DNA from: Hellea sp. | GTDB taxonomy: Bacteria > Pseudomonadota > Alphaproteobacteria > Caulobacterales > Maricaulaceae | NCBI GenBank assembly: GCA_020629875.1 | Contig: JAHDCL010000021.1 | Span: 1-37,128, forward strand | Length of the DNA stretch: 37,128 nucleotides | Direction: 5' to 3' | Part shown: positions 1 through 9,224 of the stretch, piece by piece | How the letters are laid out: each line of letters opens with the position of its first letter | Position numbering within the stretch: the first letter of the stretch is position 1 | Notes under the pieces: model-generated | The model's database searches: none | Told to the model about the DNA's origin: nothing | Seen by the model: only the letters and a program-made list of their open reading frames with translations | Translations under genes and position numbers: made by a program

Positions 1-20
1 AATATGGAATCGGTGACTGA

Positions 21-2345
21 GTGTTAAAATCATCTGCAGCTCTTAAATTTGGCGATATCGCCGTGAAAACTTTGCCCTTGGCTTTGAGCTTAATGTTGTC
101 GGCATGTTCGCCTGCAGCAGAGGCTCCGCGTAAACAAGAACAGGGTGCGGAGGTCTCCGTCGAGGCGGCGGGCGCAATTCTTGTGAAAGACCAAGCTGCC
201 TTCAAAGATGCTGTGAAGAATGCCAAGGCTGGGGATGTCATAAAATTAGCAAATGGCACGTGGGAAGATTTTGAAATCTTATTCACAGGTAAGGGCGAAG
301 AAGGCAATCCAATTACATTAACGGCTGAGACGAAGGGTAAAGTTATCCTTTCTGGGCAGTCAAACTTACGGATTGCCGGGGAGTATCTGGAGGTCTCGGG
401 CTTGGTTTTCAAAAATGGCTACACGCCTACGAAGGAAGTGGTTTCCTTTCGTGAGAATAAGGAAAACCTCGCCTATAATTCACGTGTGACTGAGGTCGTT
501 ATTGATAATTACAATCAGCCTGAACGCTACGAAGTCGACTTTTGGGTCATGATGTATGGCAAGAATAACCGGTTTGATCACAACCATCTGGTGGGGAAGC
601 GCAATAAAGGCGTGACTATGGCTGTCCGGATGAATACCGAAGAAAGCCGAGAAAATTATCACCGCATAGATCACAATTATTTCGGGCCAAGGCCTATTTT
701 GGGTTCCAATGGCGGGGAAACGCTAAGAATTGGGACAAGTCATTTCTCACGATCAGATTCATTTACTACAGTCGAAAATAACTATTTTGATCGATGTGAT
801 GGCGAGCTTGAAATCATATCGAGTAAGTCAGGCAATAACAAAATTCTGAATAACACTTTTTTCGAATCTCGCGGTACGCTCACTATGCGTCATGGGAACG
901 ATACGCTGGTTGAAGGGAATGTTTTCTTTGGGAATGACGTTGATCATACCGGCGGTATCCGTGTTATTAATGCGAGGCAAACTGTTCGCAATAACTACAT
1001 GGAAGGCCTGAAGGGGACTCGCTTCGGCGGTGCGCTCGTTGTTATGAACGGCGTGCCCAATGGACCGATTAATCGCTACGACCCAGTTATTGGTGCGCTC
1101 ATAGAAGATAACACTTTGATGAATAGTGACAATGTTCAGCTTGGCGCGGGCAGCGATGAGGAGCGTAGCGGCCCTCCAAGCGATACCCGTTTTGAAAGTA
1201 ATTTGATTTTCAACGATGATGGCCGCGATGTGTTCACAATTTATGATGATATGTCGGGGATTGATTTTAAGGGAAATGTTCTCGGTTCTATGGATCCGCC
1301 TAAATTTGCGAGCGGGTTTTCTCGCGAGGCTATCACGATGTCGCGTGCGAAAAATGGCCTGATGTACCCGCAAGCAGGTGTCAGTGCTGGAGCTAGTCGT
1401 GAGCTGGTGGTGACGACGAAAGAAGCGACCGGTGTGTCTTGGTATCCGAAAACTGAACCCGTCGTTGCGTTTCAGTCTGGCAAAACAATTTCGGTGAATT
1501 CTGATGAGGGAGCTTTGTTTGCTGCTGTCCAGTCAGCAGAAGCGGGCGACATAATTTCCATGCGCCCCGGAGATTATGTCGTCGGCAAATTTTTGAAAGT
1601 GAACAAGCCGTTGACGTTTAAGGCGCAAGGTAAGGTTAACCTAAGTTTTGAACGATCGGCATTGTTCGAAATATTAGACGGGGGAAGTCTCCAAGTTATT
1701 GGTTTGGATATCTCGGGCAAAGATGCGCCTGATTATAAAGGAAATGCTGTAATTAGAACTTCGCCTTATGCGATGCTCCAAAATTATCGTCTTGAAGTTA
1801 TTGACACTAATTTTTCCGACCTTGACGTGAACCAATCTTTCAATGTGATTGCGGGCGCTAAGGGAACCTTTGCAGATAATATACTCATCAAGGACTCAAG
1901 TTTTCAGACGGTTTCCGGAGCTATTTTGAAGCTCGACACGGAAGGCGAAGATTATGGAATCTATAACGCTGAATATTTGACGATAGAGAACTCCACTTTT
2001 AAGGATGTCGAGGGAGCTTTGGTCGATTATTACAGGGGTGGTCGCGACGAAAGTACCTTTGGCCCGCATTTCAATATGACGGATTCTGCCCTTTCAAATG
2101 TTGGGGCAGGGCCACGTAATAAATCCAAAGCATCGATTCATTTGCATGGTGTTCAGGTGACGAATATCTCCAAAAATAAATTTGAGAATAGTGCGCCTTT
2201 TCTTGTCAATCATACGGTGAGTGAGCCTAAAACGAAAATTTTTGAAAACACGTTTGTTCAAACCGCTGCGCCGCGCGTGTTTGAGCTCAACAGCGGACTC
2301 GAGCCGACTGCGGTGATAGTTGATAATGAGGGGCTGAACCGATAA
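21..2345 (+). CDS. PL6 family alginate lyase, lipoprotein
   Basis: Probable extracellular or periplasmic alginate lyase that cleaves poly-uronate by beta-elimination, the first step of the operon. The N-terminus is a lipoprotein signal with lipobox LSAC (Cys29), so membrane anchoring is predicted. Residues about 50-470 form a PL6 parallel beta-helix, and about 485-774 look like a second beta-helix, as in two-domain AlyGC-type enzymes. Spacing matches the AlyGC catalytic set: Asn230, Glu262 and Glu264 as calcium ligands, Lys269 as base and Arg290 as acid (N181/E213/E215/K220/R241 in AlyGC numbering, from memory). The GTG at 21 follows an in-frame TGA at 18-20, so it is the earliest possible start. 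A GTG at 63 would give a shorter, more typical signal peptide and may be the real one. The stop overlaps the next start by 1 nt. Family call is firm; endo/exo mode and M/G preference cannot be read here. Confidence 0.93.
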   Translation: MLKSSAALKFGDIAVKTLPLALSLMLSACSPAAEAPRKQEQGAEVSVEAAGAILVKDQAAFKDAVKNAKAGDVIKLANGTWEDFEILFTGKGEEGNPITLTAETKGKVILSGQSNLRIAGEYLEVSGLVFKNGYTPTKEVVSFRENKENLAYNSRVTEVVIDNYNQPERYEVDFWVMMYGKNNRFDHNHLVGKRNKGVTMAVRMNTEESRENYHRIDHNYFGPRPILGSNGGETLRIGTSHFSRSDSFTTVENNYFDRCDGELEIISSKSGNNKILNNTFFESRGTLTMRHGNDTLVEGNVFFGNDVDHTGGIRVINARQTVRNNYMEGLKGTRFGGALVVMNGVPNGPINRYDPVIGALIEDNTLMNSDNVQLGAGSDEERSGPPSDTRFESNLIFNDDGRDVFTIYDDMSGIDFKGNVLGSMDPPKFASGFSREAITMSRAKNGLMYPQAGVSAGASRELVVTTKEATGVSWYPKTEPVVAFQSGKTISVNSDEGALFAAVQSAEAGDIISMRPGDYVVGKFLKVNKPLTFKAQGKVNLSFERSALFEILDGGSLQVIGLDISGKDAPDYKGNAVIRTSPYAMLQNYRLEVIDTNFSDLDVNQSFNVIAGAKGTFADNILIKDSSFQTVSGAILKLDTEGEDYGIYNAEYLTIENSTFKDVEGALVDYYRGGRDESTFGPHFNMTDSALSNVGAGPRNKSKASIHLHGVQVTNISKNKFENSAPFLVNHTVSEPKTKIFENTFVQTAAPRVFELNSGLEPTAVIVDNEGLNR

Positions 2346-4543
2346 TGCGCTCTGCTATTAAAATTGTTTCGTCCGTTGCCCTCGCGGTTAGTTTGATGGC
2401 CTGTCAGGGTATTGATGCCGTTGAAGGCGAGCCGCAGCCTCAGAAATCGGCACAAGAAGCTGTTGTTGATCAGGGTGGCTACGCGCTCACGCAAGAGGCC
2501 GCCGAAAAGCGCCTTGATGCCCAGTTGGACAAGGACTTCAATATCCCATTCCCCAAAGATCCGGGCGGCGGCTATACCCATGAGGTTCACAAAGCGAATG
2601 CAGCACTGATTTATGATGCAGGACAACTCTACACGTTAACAGGCGAAGAGAGATATGCAGATTTCGCCGGTAAGTTGATGCTGGCTTACGCAGAAGTTTA
2701 TCCGTCTTGGGAATTGCATCCGGCAAAGAAAGAGCAATCGCCAGGGCGTATGTTCTGGCAAAATCTCAATGAGAGTATGTGGCTTTTGCATGTTTCGCAA
2801 AGCTACGGAGCGATAAAAGATACGCTATCGGATGAGCATCGGGCCAAAATCGAAACAGACCTATTGCGGAACATGTCAGAATTTTTATCTGACGGTTCTC
2901 CGGAAACATTCAATAAAGTACACAATCATGGAACATGGGCGACGGCTGCTGTCGGATTGACGGGATATGCCATTGGTGATGAGGATTATGTTGAGCAAGC
3001 CCTGAATGGGTTAGATAAGTCGGGTGAGGCTGGCTTTCTTAAGCAAATGGATAAGCTGTTCTCCCCGGATGGGTATTACAATGAAGGGCCATATTATCAG
3101 CGTTTTGCGTTGAAGCCGTTTGTCATTTTCGCTCAAGCTGTTCAGAAAAATAACCCTGAACTCAAAATATTCGAGCAGCGCGACGGCATTCTTAAAAAAG
3201 CTATCTACACGACCATTCATCAAAATTATGGTGGTCTCTTTTTTCCGATAAATGATGCGATTAAGGAAAAAGGTATTAAAACGAATGAATTGCTTCATGG
3301 CGTGGCAATCGCCTATGAGCTGACGGGTGATACAGGTCTATTGTCGATTGCTAAGGAGCAGGACACTTTCGTTTTAACGCCGGAAAGCCGTAAATTGTCG
3401 CAAGATATTGCTGCGGGAAAGGCAACGCCTTTTGATTATAAATCTATGCGCTTGGGAGATGGCGAAGAAGGAAATGAAGGCGCACTTGATATCTTGCGGG
3501 CTTCGGCTGACCCCAATGGACTAGCTGTAGTGGCAAAGAATACATCGCAAGGATTAGGTCACGGTCATTTCGATAAGCTAGCATTGTTAGTCTTCGATGC
3601 TGGTCACGAAATTTTACGCGACTACGGCGCGGCCCGTTTTCTAAATGTCGAAGCCAAATATGGGGGGCATTACCTTCCTGAGAATAATGCTTATGCAAAG
3701 CAGACCGTTGCCCACAATGCGCTCGTCGTTGATGAAACAAGTCATTTTGATAGCGATGTTGAGGTTGGTAACAAAAATGCGCCTGTTCTGGGCGAGTTTG
3801 TTGTCACCGATAATCTTAAGGTAACGACGGCAGAGATAGATACGGCCTATGATGATGTAAAATTAGGTCGGACAGTTGCGATAATTGACGATGCGGCATT
3901 TGATGGGCCGGTAATTGTTGATTTGACCGAAGCGCATGCGGACGGGTCTCATCGTTACGATCTTCCGTTCCACTATAATGGACATTTGGTGGAGACGAAT
4001 TTTGATGTGCAAGCGGACCCGCTCGCGAGAGCTCCTCTAGGGGCAAAGAACGGATATCAATATCTCTGGAAAGTTGCCGAAGCGAATCCTGTGGATGGTC
4101 TATCTCAGGTTACATGGCTACTTGATAAGAAATTCTATTCGGTGTCTTCGTCTGTTCCAAAGGGAACCAAAGTTGTCTTCACGCAGGTCGGCGCGAATGA
4201 TCCAAATTTCAACTTGCGGAATGAGCCAGGGTTCATGTTGAGAGCCATCACAAATGACGGTGTTTCTTTTGTGTCTGTTATTGAACCTCACGGGGATTAT
4301 AATCCGACTGTTGAATATACATTAGGAAGTCACAGCCAGGTGAAAGCCATTGGTCATTTTGAAGGCGGCGCAGACGAGTTCATTCAAATCGAGACTAAGC
4401 AAGGTGACATCGTCGGTCTTGGATTGGCGGGCGACCCGAATCCAGAGCTAACGCACACTGTTGAGGTGAATGGCGAAAGCATCACATGGACGGGTGCCTA
4501 CAAATTATTTCAATCCAACAAACATAAGACTGCGGGGAATTAA
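2345..4543 (+). CDS. PL17 oligo-alginate lyase, lipoprotein
   Basis: Exo-type lyase expected to turn alginate oligomers from the PL6 enzyme into unsaturated monouronate. A signal peptide ends in lipobox LMAC (Cys20). An alpha/alpha toroid fills roughly residues 45-370 and a heparinase II/III-like beta-sandwich fills 375-732. Positions equivalent to the Alg17c active site are all present at the right spacing: Asn194-His195 in the NHGTW motif, Tyr251 in EGPYYQR, His408 in GHGHFD and Tyr443 in GGHYLPENN. The length of 732 aa is normal for PL17. Its ATG overlaps the PL6 stop (TAATG), indicating translational coupling. Both lyases are lipoproteins, so depolymerisation probably finishes at the cell envelope before monomer uptake. 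Confidence 0.95.
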   Translation: MRSAIKIVSSVALAVSLMACQGIDAVEGEPQPQKSAQEAVVDQGGYALTQEAAEKRLDAQLDKDFNIPFPKDPGGGYTHEVHKANAALIYDAGQLYTLTGEERYADFAGKLMLAYAEVYPSWELHPAKKEQSPGRMFWQNLNESMWLLHVSQSYGAIKDTLSDEHRAKIETDLLRNMSEFLSDGSPETFNKVHNHGTWATAAVGLTGYAIGDEDYVEQALNGLDKSGEAGFLKQMDKLFSPDGYYNEGPYYQRFALKPFVIFAQAVQKNNPELKIFEQRDGILKKAIYTTIHQNYGGLFFPINDAIKEKGIKTNELLHGVAIAYELTGDTGLLSIAKEQDTFVLTPESRKLSQDIAAGKATPFDYKSMRLGDGEEGNEGALDILRASADPNGLAVVAKNTSQGLGHGHFDKLALLVFDAGHEILRDYGAARFLNVEAKYGGHYLPENNAYAKQTVAHNALVVDETSHFDSDVEVGNKNAPVLGEFVVTDNLKVTTAEIDTAYDDVKLGRTVAIIDDAAFDGPVIVDLTEAHADGSHRYDLPFHYNGHLVETNFDVQADPLARAPLGAKNGYQYLWKVAEANPVDGLSQVTWLLDKKFYSVSSSVPKGTKVVFTQVGANDPNFNLRNEPGFMLRAITNDGVSFVSVIEPHGDYNPTVEYTLGSHSQVKAIGHFEGGADEFIQIETKQGDIVGLGLAGDPNPELTHTVEVNGESITWTGAYKLFQSNKHKTAGN

Positions 4544-4545
4544 GC

Positions 4546-4920
4546 ATGCAAAGTTCAACATTCGTTTTTGATAAAGACATCGCCAAAGAGGATGTGGATC
4601 CGGGGATTAAACGCCAAATACTAAGTCACAGCGATGATATTATGTTGGTAAAGGCGACCTTTGAAACTGGGGCCGAAGGTTATATGCACCAACATTATCA
4701 CAGCCAAATTGCCTATGTAGAAAGCGGCGTTTTTGACGTAACCGTTGGCGAGGAAACTAAGCGCCTAAAGGCCGGCGATAGCTTCCTTATGTTACCGCAC
4801 GTCATGCACGGCGCGATATGCATTGAGGCCGGCGTGTTGTTGGATATGTTCACGCCTATCCGTGAAGACTTTTTCGAAAATTATTATAAAGGCGAAAAGC
4901 CAGGAGGGGAAACGTCATGA
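4546..4920 (+). CDS. kdgF: KdgF-type cupin, unsaturated uronate linearising enzyme
   Basis: Small single-domain cupin (124 aa) that converts the 4,5-unsaturated monouronate released by lyases into the linear ketonized form (DEH), the substrate of the downstream reductase. The cupin metal site is visible as His48, His50 and Gln54 in motif 1 and His88 (LPHVMHG) in motif 2, fitting the H-H-Q-H set described for KdgF. There is no signal peptide, so it acts in the cytoplasm, which implies that the transporter imports the unsaturated monomer or DEH. It starts 2 nt after the PL17 stop and its TGA overlaps the transporter ATG (ATGA). Confidence 0.88.
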   Translation: MQSSTFVFDKDIAKEDVDPGIKRQILSHSDDIMLVKATFETGAEGYMHQHYHSQIAYVESGVFDVTVGEETKRLKAGDSFLMLPHVMHGAICIEAGVLLDMFTPIREDFFENYYKGEKPGGETS

Positions 4921-6203
4921 TGAAGGGGAATTTACGATGGGCCGTTGTTGGTCTTGTTGCACTTGCAACCGTTATTAATTACATTGACCGAGGCGCATTG
5001 GGAATTCTATGGCCCGAGATTAAAGCTGAATTTGGCTTTTCAAATCAAGACTATGCCAATATTTTCGGGGTCTTCGTTCTAGCATATGCGTTTGGTCAAA
5101 CCATTTTTGGTAAGATTTTTGATTGGCTTGGAACTCGCATAGGTTTTGTTCTCTCAATTGGTGTTTGGTCCATTGCGACTGCGCTTCATGCCTTTGGCTC
5201 CAGCGTACTCACCTTTCAGATCTTCCGGGTCTTGCTAGGTGCTGCTGAGGCAGGTAACTGGCCTGGCGCCTCGAAAGCGAATGCTGAATGGTTCCCTGTT
5301 AAAGAACGAGCTCTTGCACAAGGAATCTTTAATTCAGGTGCTGCAATCGGTGGTATTTTGTCTCCAATTATTTTGGCGCTATTAGCAGCCTTCTTGGGTT
5401 GGAAAGCAATATTTATAGTCATTGGTGTGATTGGTTTATTATGGCTCATCCCTTGGCTTATTATTTACAAAGCTAAGCCTGAGGACCATCCCTGGCTCGA
5501 CCCAAAAGAACGGGACTATATTCTCTCTGGGCAACTTGTGAAAACTGATGATGGCGAAGAGCAATCTGACTATAATCCTTCAACAGCCGAGATGCTTGGA
5601 CGTAAAGAAACCTGGGGCGCCATTCTGCCTGCTATGTTTATCGATCCGATTTGGTGGTTGTTCGTTGCATGGATTCCGATTTACCTGATCGATAGCTTTG
5701 GGTTCAACGTCAAAGAACTCGGCCTCTATGCTTGGGTGCCCTATGTAGGCGCAATGTTTGGCGCTTGGTTCGGAGGATTACTTGCTCAAAACCGCCTTGG
5801 TAATGGGTGGACAGTGAATAAGACACGTAAATTTATAATTACGTTAGGCGCAGCGATTATGGTTCCAGCTTTGCTAGCAATGTCGGTCGCTTCAACACCC
5901 ATCTTAGCGGTACTAATTATGGCTATCATTCTGTTTGGGTTCCAAACGGCCATTGGGAACGTGCAAACACTTCCAAGTGACCTTTACAGTACTAAAGCTG
6001 TGGGTTCACTGGCGGGTTATGCAGGGACAGCTGCTAAGCTCGCTGCGGCATTATTGGTTTGGGTCGTGCCAATTATTACTAAAGAGAGCTATATGCCTGC
6101 CTTCATCATTGGCGTGGCTCTCGCTGTCTTAGCAGTTCTAAGTGTCTGGATTTTAATACCAAAAATTGAACCTCTTAAACCCCGTGGCTCAAAGGCGGGC
6201 TAA
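4917..6203 (+). CDS. MFS transporter, ACS (hexuronate/galactonate) type
   Basis: Inner-membrane major facilitator with about 12 hydrophobic segments over 428 aa. The N-terminal NYIDRGALGILWP stretch and the loop-2 GKIFDWLGTRIGF signature are those of the anion:cation symporter branch (ExuT, DgoT, GudP relatives). Position between kdgF and the DEH reductase makes uptake of alginate-derived monouronate (DEH or the unsaturated monomer) the likely role. Two ATGs occur at 4917 and 4920; the first overlaps the kdgF stop. Substrate assignment is by context only. Confidence 0.88.
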   Translation: MMKGNLRWAVVGLVALATVINYIDRGALGILWPEIKAEFGFSNQDYANIFGVFVLAYAFGQTIFGKIFDWLGTRIGFVLSIGVWSIATALHAFGSSVLTFQIFRVLLGAAEAGNWPGASKANAEWFPVKERALAQGIFNSGAAIGGILSPIILALLAAFLGWKAIFIVIGVIGLLWLIPWLIIYKAKPEDHPWLDPKERDYILSGQLVKTDDGEEQSDYNPSTAEMLGRKETWGAILPAMFIDPIWWLFVAWIPIYLIDSFGFNVKELGLYAWVPYVGAMFGAWFGGLLAQNRLGNGWTVNKTRKFIITLGAAIMVPALLAMSVASTPILAVLIMAIILFGFQTAIGNVQTLPSDLYSTKAVGSLAGYAGTAAKLAAALLVWVVPIITKESYMPAFIIGVALAVLAVLSVWILIPKIEPLKPRGSKAG

Positions 6204-6245
6204 CTTTAACTTTAACTTTATCCAAATAATTACAGGAAAATAAAA

Positions 6246-7127
6246 ATGTCAAAACCAGTCATAGGATTTATCGGACTTGGCCTTATGGGCGGAAACATGG
6301 TTGAAAACCTTCAAAAGCGCGGCTTTGAAGTCATCGTCATGGATCTTAACCAAGATGCAGTTGATGCCGTCTTAGCGCGCGGAAATGCAACGCAGGCAAG
6401 CTCGCCCAAAGAACTTGCTGAAAAGTCAGACATCGTTGAGCTCTGCCTGACGACGTCTGCAGTTGTCGAAAAGATCGTCTACGGCGAAGATGGAATTCTC
6501 GCGGGCATCAAAGAAGGTTCTGTCCTTATTGATTTCGGGACGTCAATTCCTGCTTCAACTAAAAAAATTGGTGCGGACCTTGCGAAGAAAGGTGTTGGCA
6601 TGATTGACGCGCCTTTGGGCCGCACACCCGCGCATGCTAAAGATGGTTTGCTGAATATCATGGCGGCTGGGGACAAAGCGACTTTTGATAAATATGAGCC
6701 AATGTTAAAAGAGCAGGGCGAAAACGTATTTTATCTGGGTGCGCTCGGTGCGGGACACACAACTAAGTTGATTAACAACTTCATGGGAATGACAACTGTT
6801 ACAGCTATGTCGCAAGCTTTCGCCGCGGCTAAACTTGCGGGCGTAGATCGTCAACAGCTTTACGATATCATGTCCGCAGGACCATCAAATTCACCTTTCA
6901 TGAAGTTCTGTAAAAACTACGCCGTGGACGGTGTTAGTGATCTTGGGTTCTCAATCAATAACGCTAATAAAGACCTTGGATATTTTGCCCAAATGGTCTC
7001 TGATTTGGGATCTCAATCACTTGTGGCTGAAGCAACCTCCAAAAGCCTTCAGGCCGCTGTGGATGCAGGCATGGGTGACGGTAACGTTCCCGAAATTTTC
7101 GATTATTTCGTTAAACTTAAAAAGTAA
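6246..7127 (+). CDS. DEH reductase, 3-hydroxyisobutyrate dehydrogenase family
   Basis: NAD(P)-dependent beta-hydroxyacid dehydrogenase of 293 aa, expected to reduce 4-deoxy-L-erythro-5-hexoseulose uronate (DEH) to 2-keto-3-deoxygluconate. The Rossmann glycine motif is at residues 7-16 (GFIGLGLMGG). Asp33 at the end of beta-2 suggests NADH rather than NADPH. The substrate loop is DAPLGRTPAHAKDG (121-134), and the catalytic lysine is Lys174 (GHTTKLINN). Start supported by an AGGA-type site at 6234-6238. It follows the transporter by 42 nt, a spacer carrying three TAACTT hexamers (6201-6218). Reductases of this family serve alginate pathways in Vibrio, while Sphingomonas uses an unrelated SDR. 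Function rests on family plus context. Confidence 0.85.
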   Translation: MSKPVIGFIGLGLMGGNMVENLQKRGFEVIVMDLNQDAVDAVLARGNATQASSPKELAEKSDIVELCLTTSAVVEKIVYGEDGILAGIKEGSVLIDFGTSIPASTKKIGADLAKKGVGMIDAPLGRTPAHAKDGLLNIMAAGDKATFDKYEPMLKEQGENVFYLGALGAGHTTKLINNFMGMTTVTAMSQAFAAAKLAGVDRQQLYDIMSAGPSNSPFMKFCKNYAVDGVSDLGFSINNANKDLGYFAQMVSDLGSQSLVAEATSKSLQAAVDAGMGDGNVPEIFDYFVKLKK

Positions 7128-7152
7128 ATCCTGTATATAGTGAGTATTTTAT

Positions 7153-7180
7153 GGCGCCAAATTTTTGGCGCCTTAGTTTT
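7153..7180 (+). terminator. Intra-operon hairpin with T-rich tail
   Basis: Perfect 8-bp stem GGCGCCAA / TTGGCGCC with an ATTT loop (7153-7172), followed by TTAGTTTT. It has the form of a modest intrinsic terminator or an mRNA end-protecting hairpin. It sits in the 69-nt spacer between the DEH reductase and eda, so it could lower expression of eda-kdgK relative to the upstream genes. Confidence 0.5.
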
Positions 7181-7196
7181 GTGAGTAAAAGAAGAT

Positions 7197-7829
7197 ATGT
7201 CAGATAAACTTATTAAATCTCTAGAAAACAAACGGGTTGTGCCGCTTGTTCAGTCCGATGACCCTAAAACGGCTTTAAAAATTTCTGAAGCTTTACTCGA
7301 GGGTGGTCTTGATGTGCTCGAAGTCGTCCTGCGTACAGACGCTGCGCTTGACTGTCTTGAGGCCATCGCAAAAGAATTCCCTAACGCCCATGTCGGTGCT
7401 GGGACGGTTCTAAGCGCTGATCAATCTCAAGAGGTTATTCGCCGAGGTGCTAGCTTCATAGTCTCGCCTGGTTTGGATGCGGCTTCTGTAAAGGTCGCGA
7501 AGGATGCAAACATTCCTATTCTTCCTGGTATCGCGACCGCTACTGAGCTTCAACAAGCTTGGAATATGGGCTTGCGAACTGTAAAGTTATTCCCGGCATC
7601 ATTGGTAGGCGGGCCGAAAATTCTGAAGGCTTTGTCATCGGTTTTCCGTGACGTTCGGTTCATGCCAACTGGTGGCGTTAATCCCGCAAATTTAAACGAA
7701 TATCTAAACGTCCCAGCCGTTCTGGCCTGCGGCGGCTCATGGCTGACACCAAAAGACTCCATAGAATCTGGGGATTTTGGAGCAATTACCCAACTAGCAA
7801 AAGACGCGATAGTAATCGCGCAATCATAA
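7197..7829 (+). CDS. eda: 2-keto-3-deoxy-6-phosphogluconate aldolase
   Basis: Class I aldolase of 210 aa that splits KDPG into pyruvate and glyceraldehyde-3-phosphate, the last step of the alginate pathway and of Entner-Doudoroff metabolism. Glu42 (LEVVLRT) and the Schiff-base Lys130 (TVKLFPA) match Glu45 and Lys133 of the E. coli enzyme. The phosphate-binding TGGV (residues 161-164) is present. It begins 17 nt after the intra-operon hairpin with only a weak purine-rich ribosome site (AAAAGAAG). kdgK follows after 13 nt. Confidence 0.95.
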   Translation: MSDKLIKSLENKRVVPLVQSDDPKTALKISEALLEGGLDVLEVVLRTDAALDCLEAIAKEFPNAHVGAGTVLSADQSQEVIRRGASFIVSPGLDAASVKVAKDANIPILPGIATATELQQAWNMGLRTVKLFPASLVGGPKILKALSSVFRDVRFMPTGGVNPANLNEYLNVPAVLACGGSWLTPKDSIESGDFGAITQLAKDAIVIAQS

Positions 7830-7842
7830 ATGGAAAAATAAA

Positions 7843-8880
7843 ATGACTGACTTTCTCAGTTTTGGCGAGATTATGCTCCGCCTTCGCACGAATGGATATG
7901 AGCGCTTTTTTCAAAGCCCAGCCTTCGAAGCAACTTTCGGCGGCGGTGAAGCCAACGTAGCCGTATCTTTGTCCAATTATGGATTTAATGCAGGCTTTAT
8001 TTCTGCGCTGCCAGATAATGACATTGGACAAAATGCGATTAATTCACTTCGCGCCTTGGGGGTAGATACCTCTAATGTTAAGCGTCAAGGTGACCGAGTT
8101 GGCATTTATTATCTTGAAACAGGTGCGAACCAACGACCGTCCAAAGTTATCTATGACCGAGCAGCGTCCTCTATTTGCGAGGCAAGAGTTGGCGACTTCG
8201 ACTGGCCAACAATCTTCAAAGGCGCAAAGTGGCTTCATATTACAGGTATTACTCCAGCCTTGTCACAAGGGTCAGCCGACTTGAGTCTTGAATGCGTGAA
8301 AGAAGCTCAAAAGGCTGGCGTGACTGTGTCATGCGACTTTAATTTCCGCGGAAAACTCTGGAAGTACGGAAAGACCGCGCCAGAGGTCATGCGTGATCTT
8401 GTCAAGCATGTCGACGTTGGTATCGCCAATGAAGAAGATTGCCAGAAGTCGCTAGGTATTTCTGTAGATGTGGATGTTGAAAGCGGAAGCGGCCATTTGG
8501 ATACGAGTAAGTATGAGGAACTTTCGCAGAAAGTCTTGGATATTTATCCAGGCATGAGCACGATTGCCATCACACTTCGCGCCGCTGTAAACGCTAATAT
8601 CAATGGTTGGTCAGCCTGTATGCGCGACCGCGAGAACGGGTTCCTTCTTTCCAAAAAGTATGAACTCACTGATATCGTTGACCGCGTCGGCGGTGGAGAT
8701 AGTTTCGCATCTGCATTTATTGCGGGATTGAATCTTTATGAAGATCGCCAAAAGAGCCTCGAATTCGCGGTTGCCGGCAGCGCGCTTAAACACTCTATTC
8801 TTGGCGACTTTAACCGAGTTAATAAGTCTGAAGTCGAAGCCCTAATGGGTGGTGATGGATCAGGGCGCGTTCAGCGTTAA
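7843..8880 (+). CDS. kdgK: 2-keto-3-deoxygluconate kinase, PfkB family
   Basis: Ribokinase-family sugar kinase of 345 aa that phosphorylates KDG to KDPG. The N-terminal FGEIMLRL and [12 protein letters not shown] motifs and the C-terminal PfkB signature [13 protein letters not shown], with catalytic base Asp286, are clear. Together with eda it closes the pathway. It is the last gene of the operon; the following 463 nt have no gene and begin with a long hairpin that may terminate transcription. Confidence 0.93.
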   Translation: MTDFLSFGEIMLRLRTNGYERFFQSPAFEATFGGGEANVAVSLSNYGFNAGFISALPDNDIGQNAINSLRALGVDTSNVKRQGDRVGIYYLETGANQRPSKVIYDRAASSICEARVGDFDWPTIFKGAKWLHITGITPALSQGSADLSLECVKEAQKAGVTVSCDFNFRGKLWKYGKTAPEVMRDLVKHVDVGIANEEDCQKSLGISVDVDVESGSGHLDTSKYEELSQKVLDIYPGMSTIAITLRAAVNANINGWSACMRDRENGFLLSKKYELTDIVDRVGGGDSFASAFIAGLNLYEDRQKSLEFAVAGSALKHSILGDFNRVNKSEVEALMGGDGSGRVQR

Positions 8881-8892
8881 TCACTCTCGTTT

Positions 8893-8970
8893 AAAGGCAT
8901 AAAACTCCGGATTGTTTTTAACCCCATCTTTTGAGGGTTAGTGTAATACAATTCGGAGATGCCTTTTAAT
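8893..8970 (+). terminator. Long imperfect hairpin after the alginate operon
   Basis: Three nested stem segments fold the region on itself. AAAGGCAT (8893-8900) pairs with ATGCCTTT (8959-8966). CTCCGGATTGT (8905-8915) pairs with ACAATTCGGAG (8948-8958) with one G-T wobble. TAACCC (8919-8924) pairs with GGGTTA (8935-8940). A TAATAATTTTT tail follows. It starts 12 nt after kdgK, so operon termination is the simplest reading, but the size (about 74 nt) is large for a plain terminator and it could be an intergenic repeat element. Confidence 0.45.
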
Positions 8971-9023
8971 AATTTTTGGCATTCTCGTACATCCAAAATC
9001 CCGCCAGCTAGGCTAGAAGAGTC

Positions 9024-9078
9024 TGAGACCTGTTACCCACGGGCTGGGGTTAAGCCTTTCCGCGTTTAACAAGTCTCA
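9024..9078. other. Second inverted repeat in the 8881-9343 gap
   Basis: TGAGACCTGTTA (9024-9035) and TAACAAGTCTCA (9067-9078) form a 12-bp stem with one mismatch (a G-T wobble on the minus-strand transcript), enclosing about 31 nt. No ORF with a ribosome site was found across 8881-9343. Apart from the two inverted repeats and the FixK box at 9211 I see nothing recognisable there. It could be a small RNA, a transcript-end structure or a degenerate repeat. Confidence 0.35.
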
Positions 9079-9210
9079 AACCTTGTTATCTTCGTCTCTT
9101 AGCAACTATGATATCCAGATTATAATTGCAGAAGAACTGCGTCTATTCATCTGTCTTCAAGCGCTCCTCAAAGTAACGTTTGCAATCTGGCTGAATGCTT
9201 CGGAAAAAAA

Positions 9211-9224
9211 TTGACCAAAGTCAA
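9211..9224 (+). promoter_or_regulatory. FixK/FNR-type box
   Basis: TTGACCAAAGTCAA, a full match to TTGAC-N4-GTCAA. It lies 126.5 nt (centre to ATG) upstream of the flavodoxin-like gene at 9344, which would give a leader of about 85 nt if the site is centred at -41.5. Confidence 0.8.

Noticed and set aside
828-1373. Long open frame antisense to the PL6 lyase gene
   Set aside because: It lies wholly within a well-supported lyase gene, has no ribosome site and resembles no protein family; a shadow frame.
6201-6218. Three tandem TAACTT hexamers before the DEH reductase as a phase-variable repeat
   Set aside because: Only three copies, in a spacer upstream of the ribosome site; too short to expect slippage-driven switching.
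27-9000. FixK boxes in the alginate operon
   Set aside because: Several TTGAT strings occur (for example near 571 and 790) but none has the TCAA half at 4-nt spacing.
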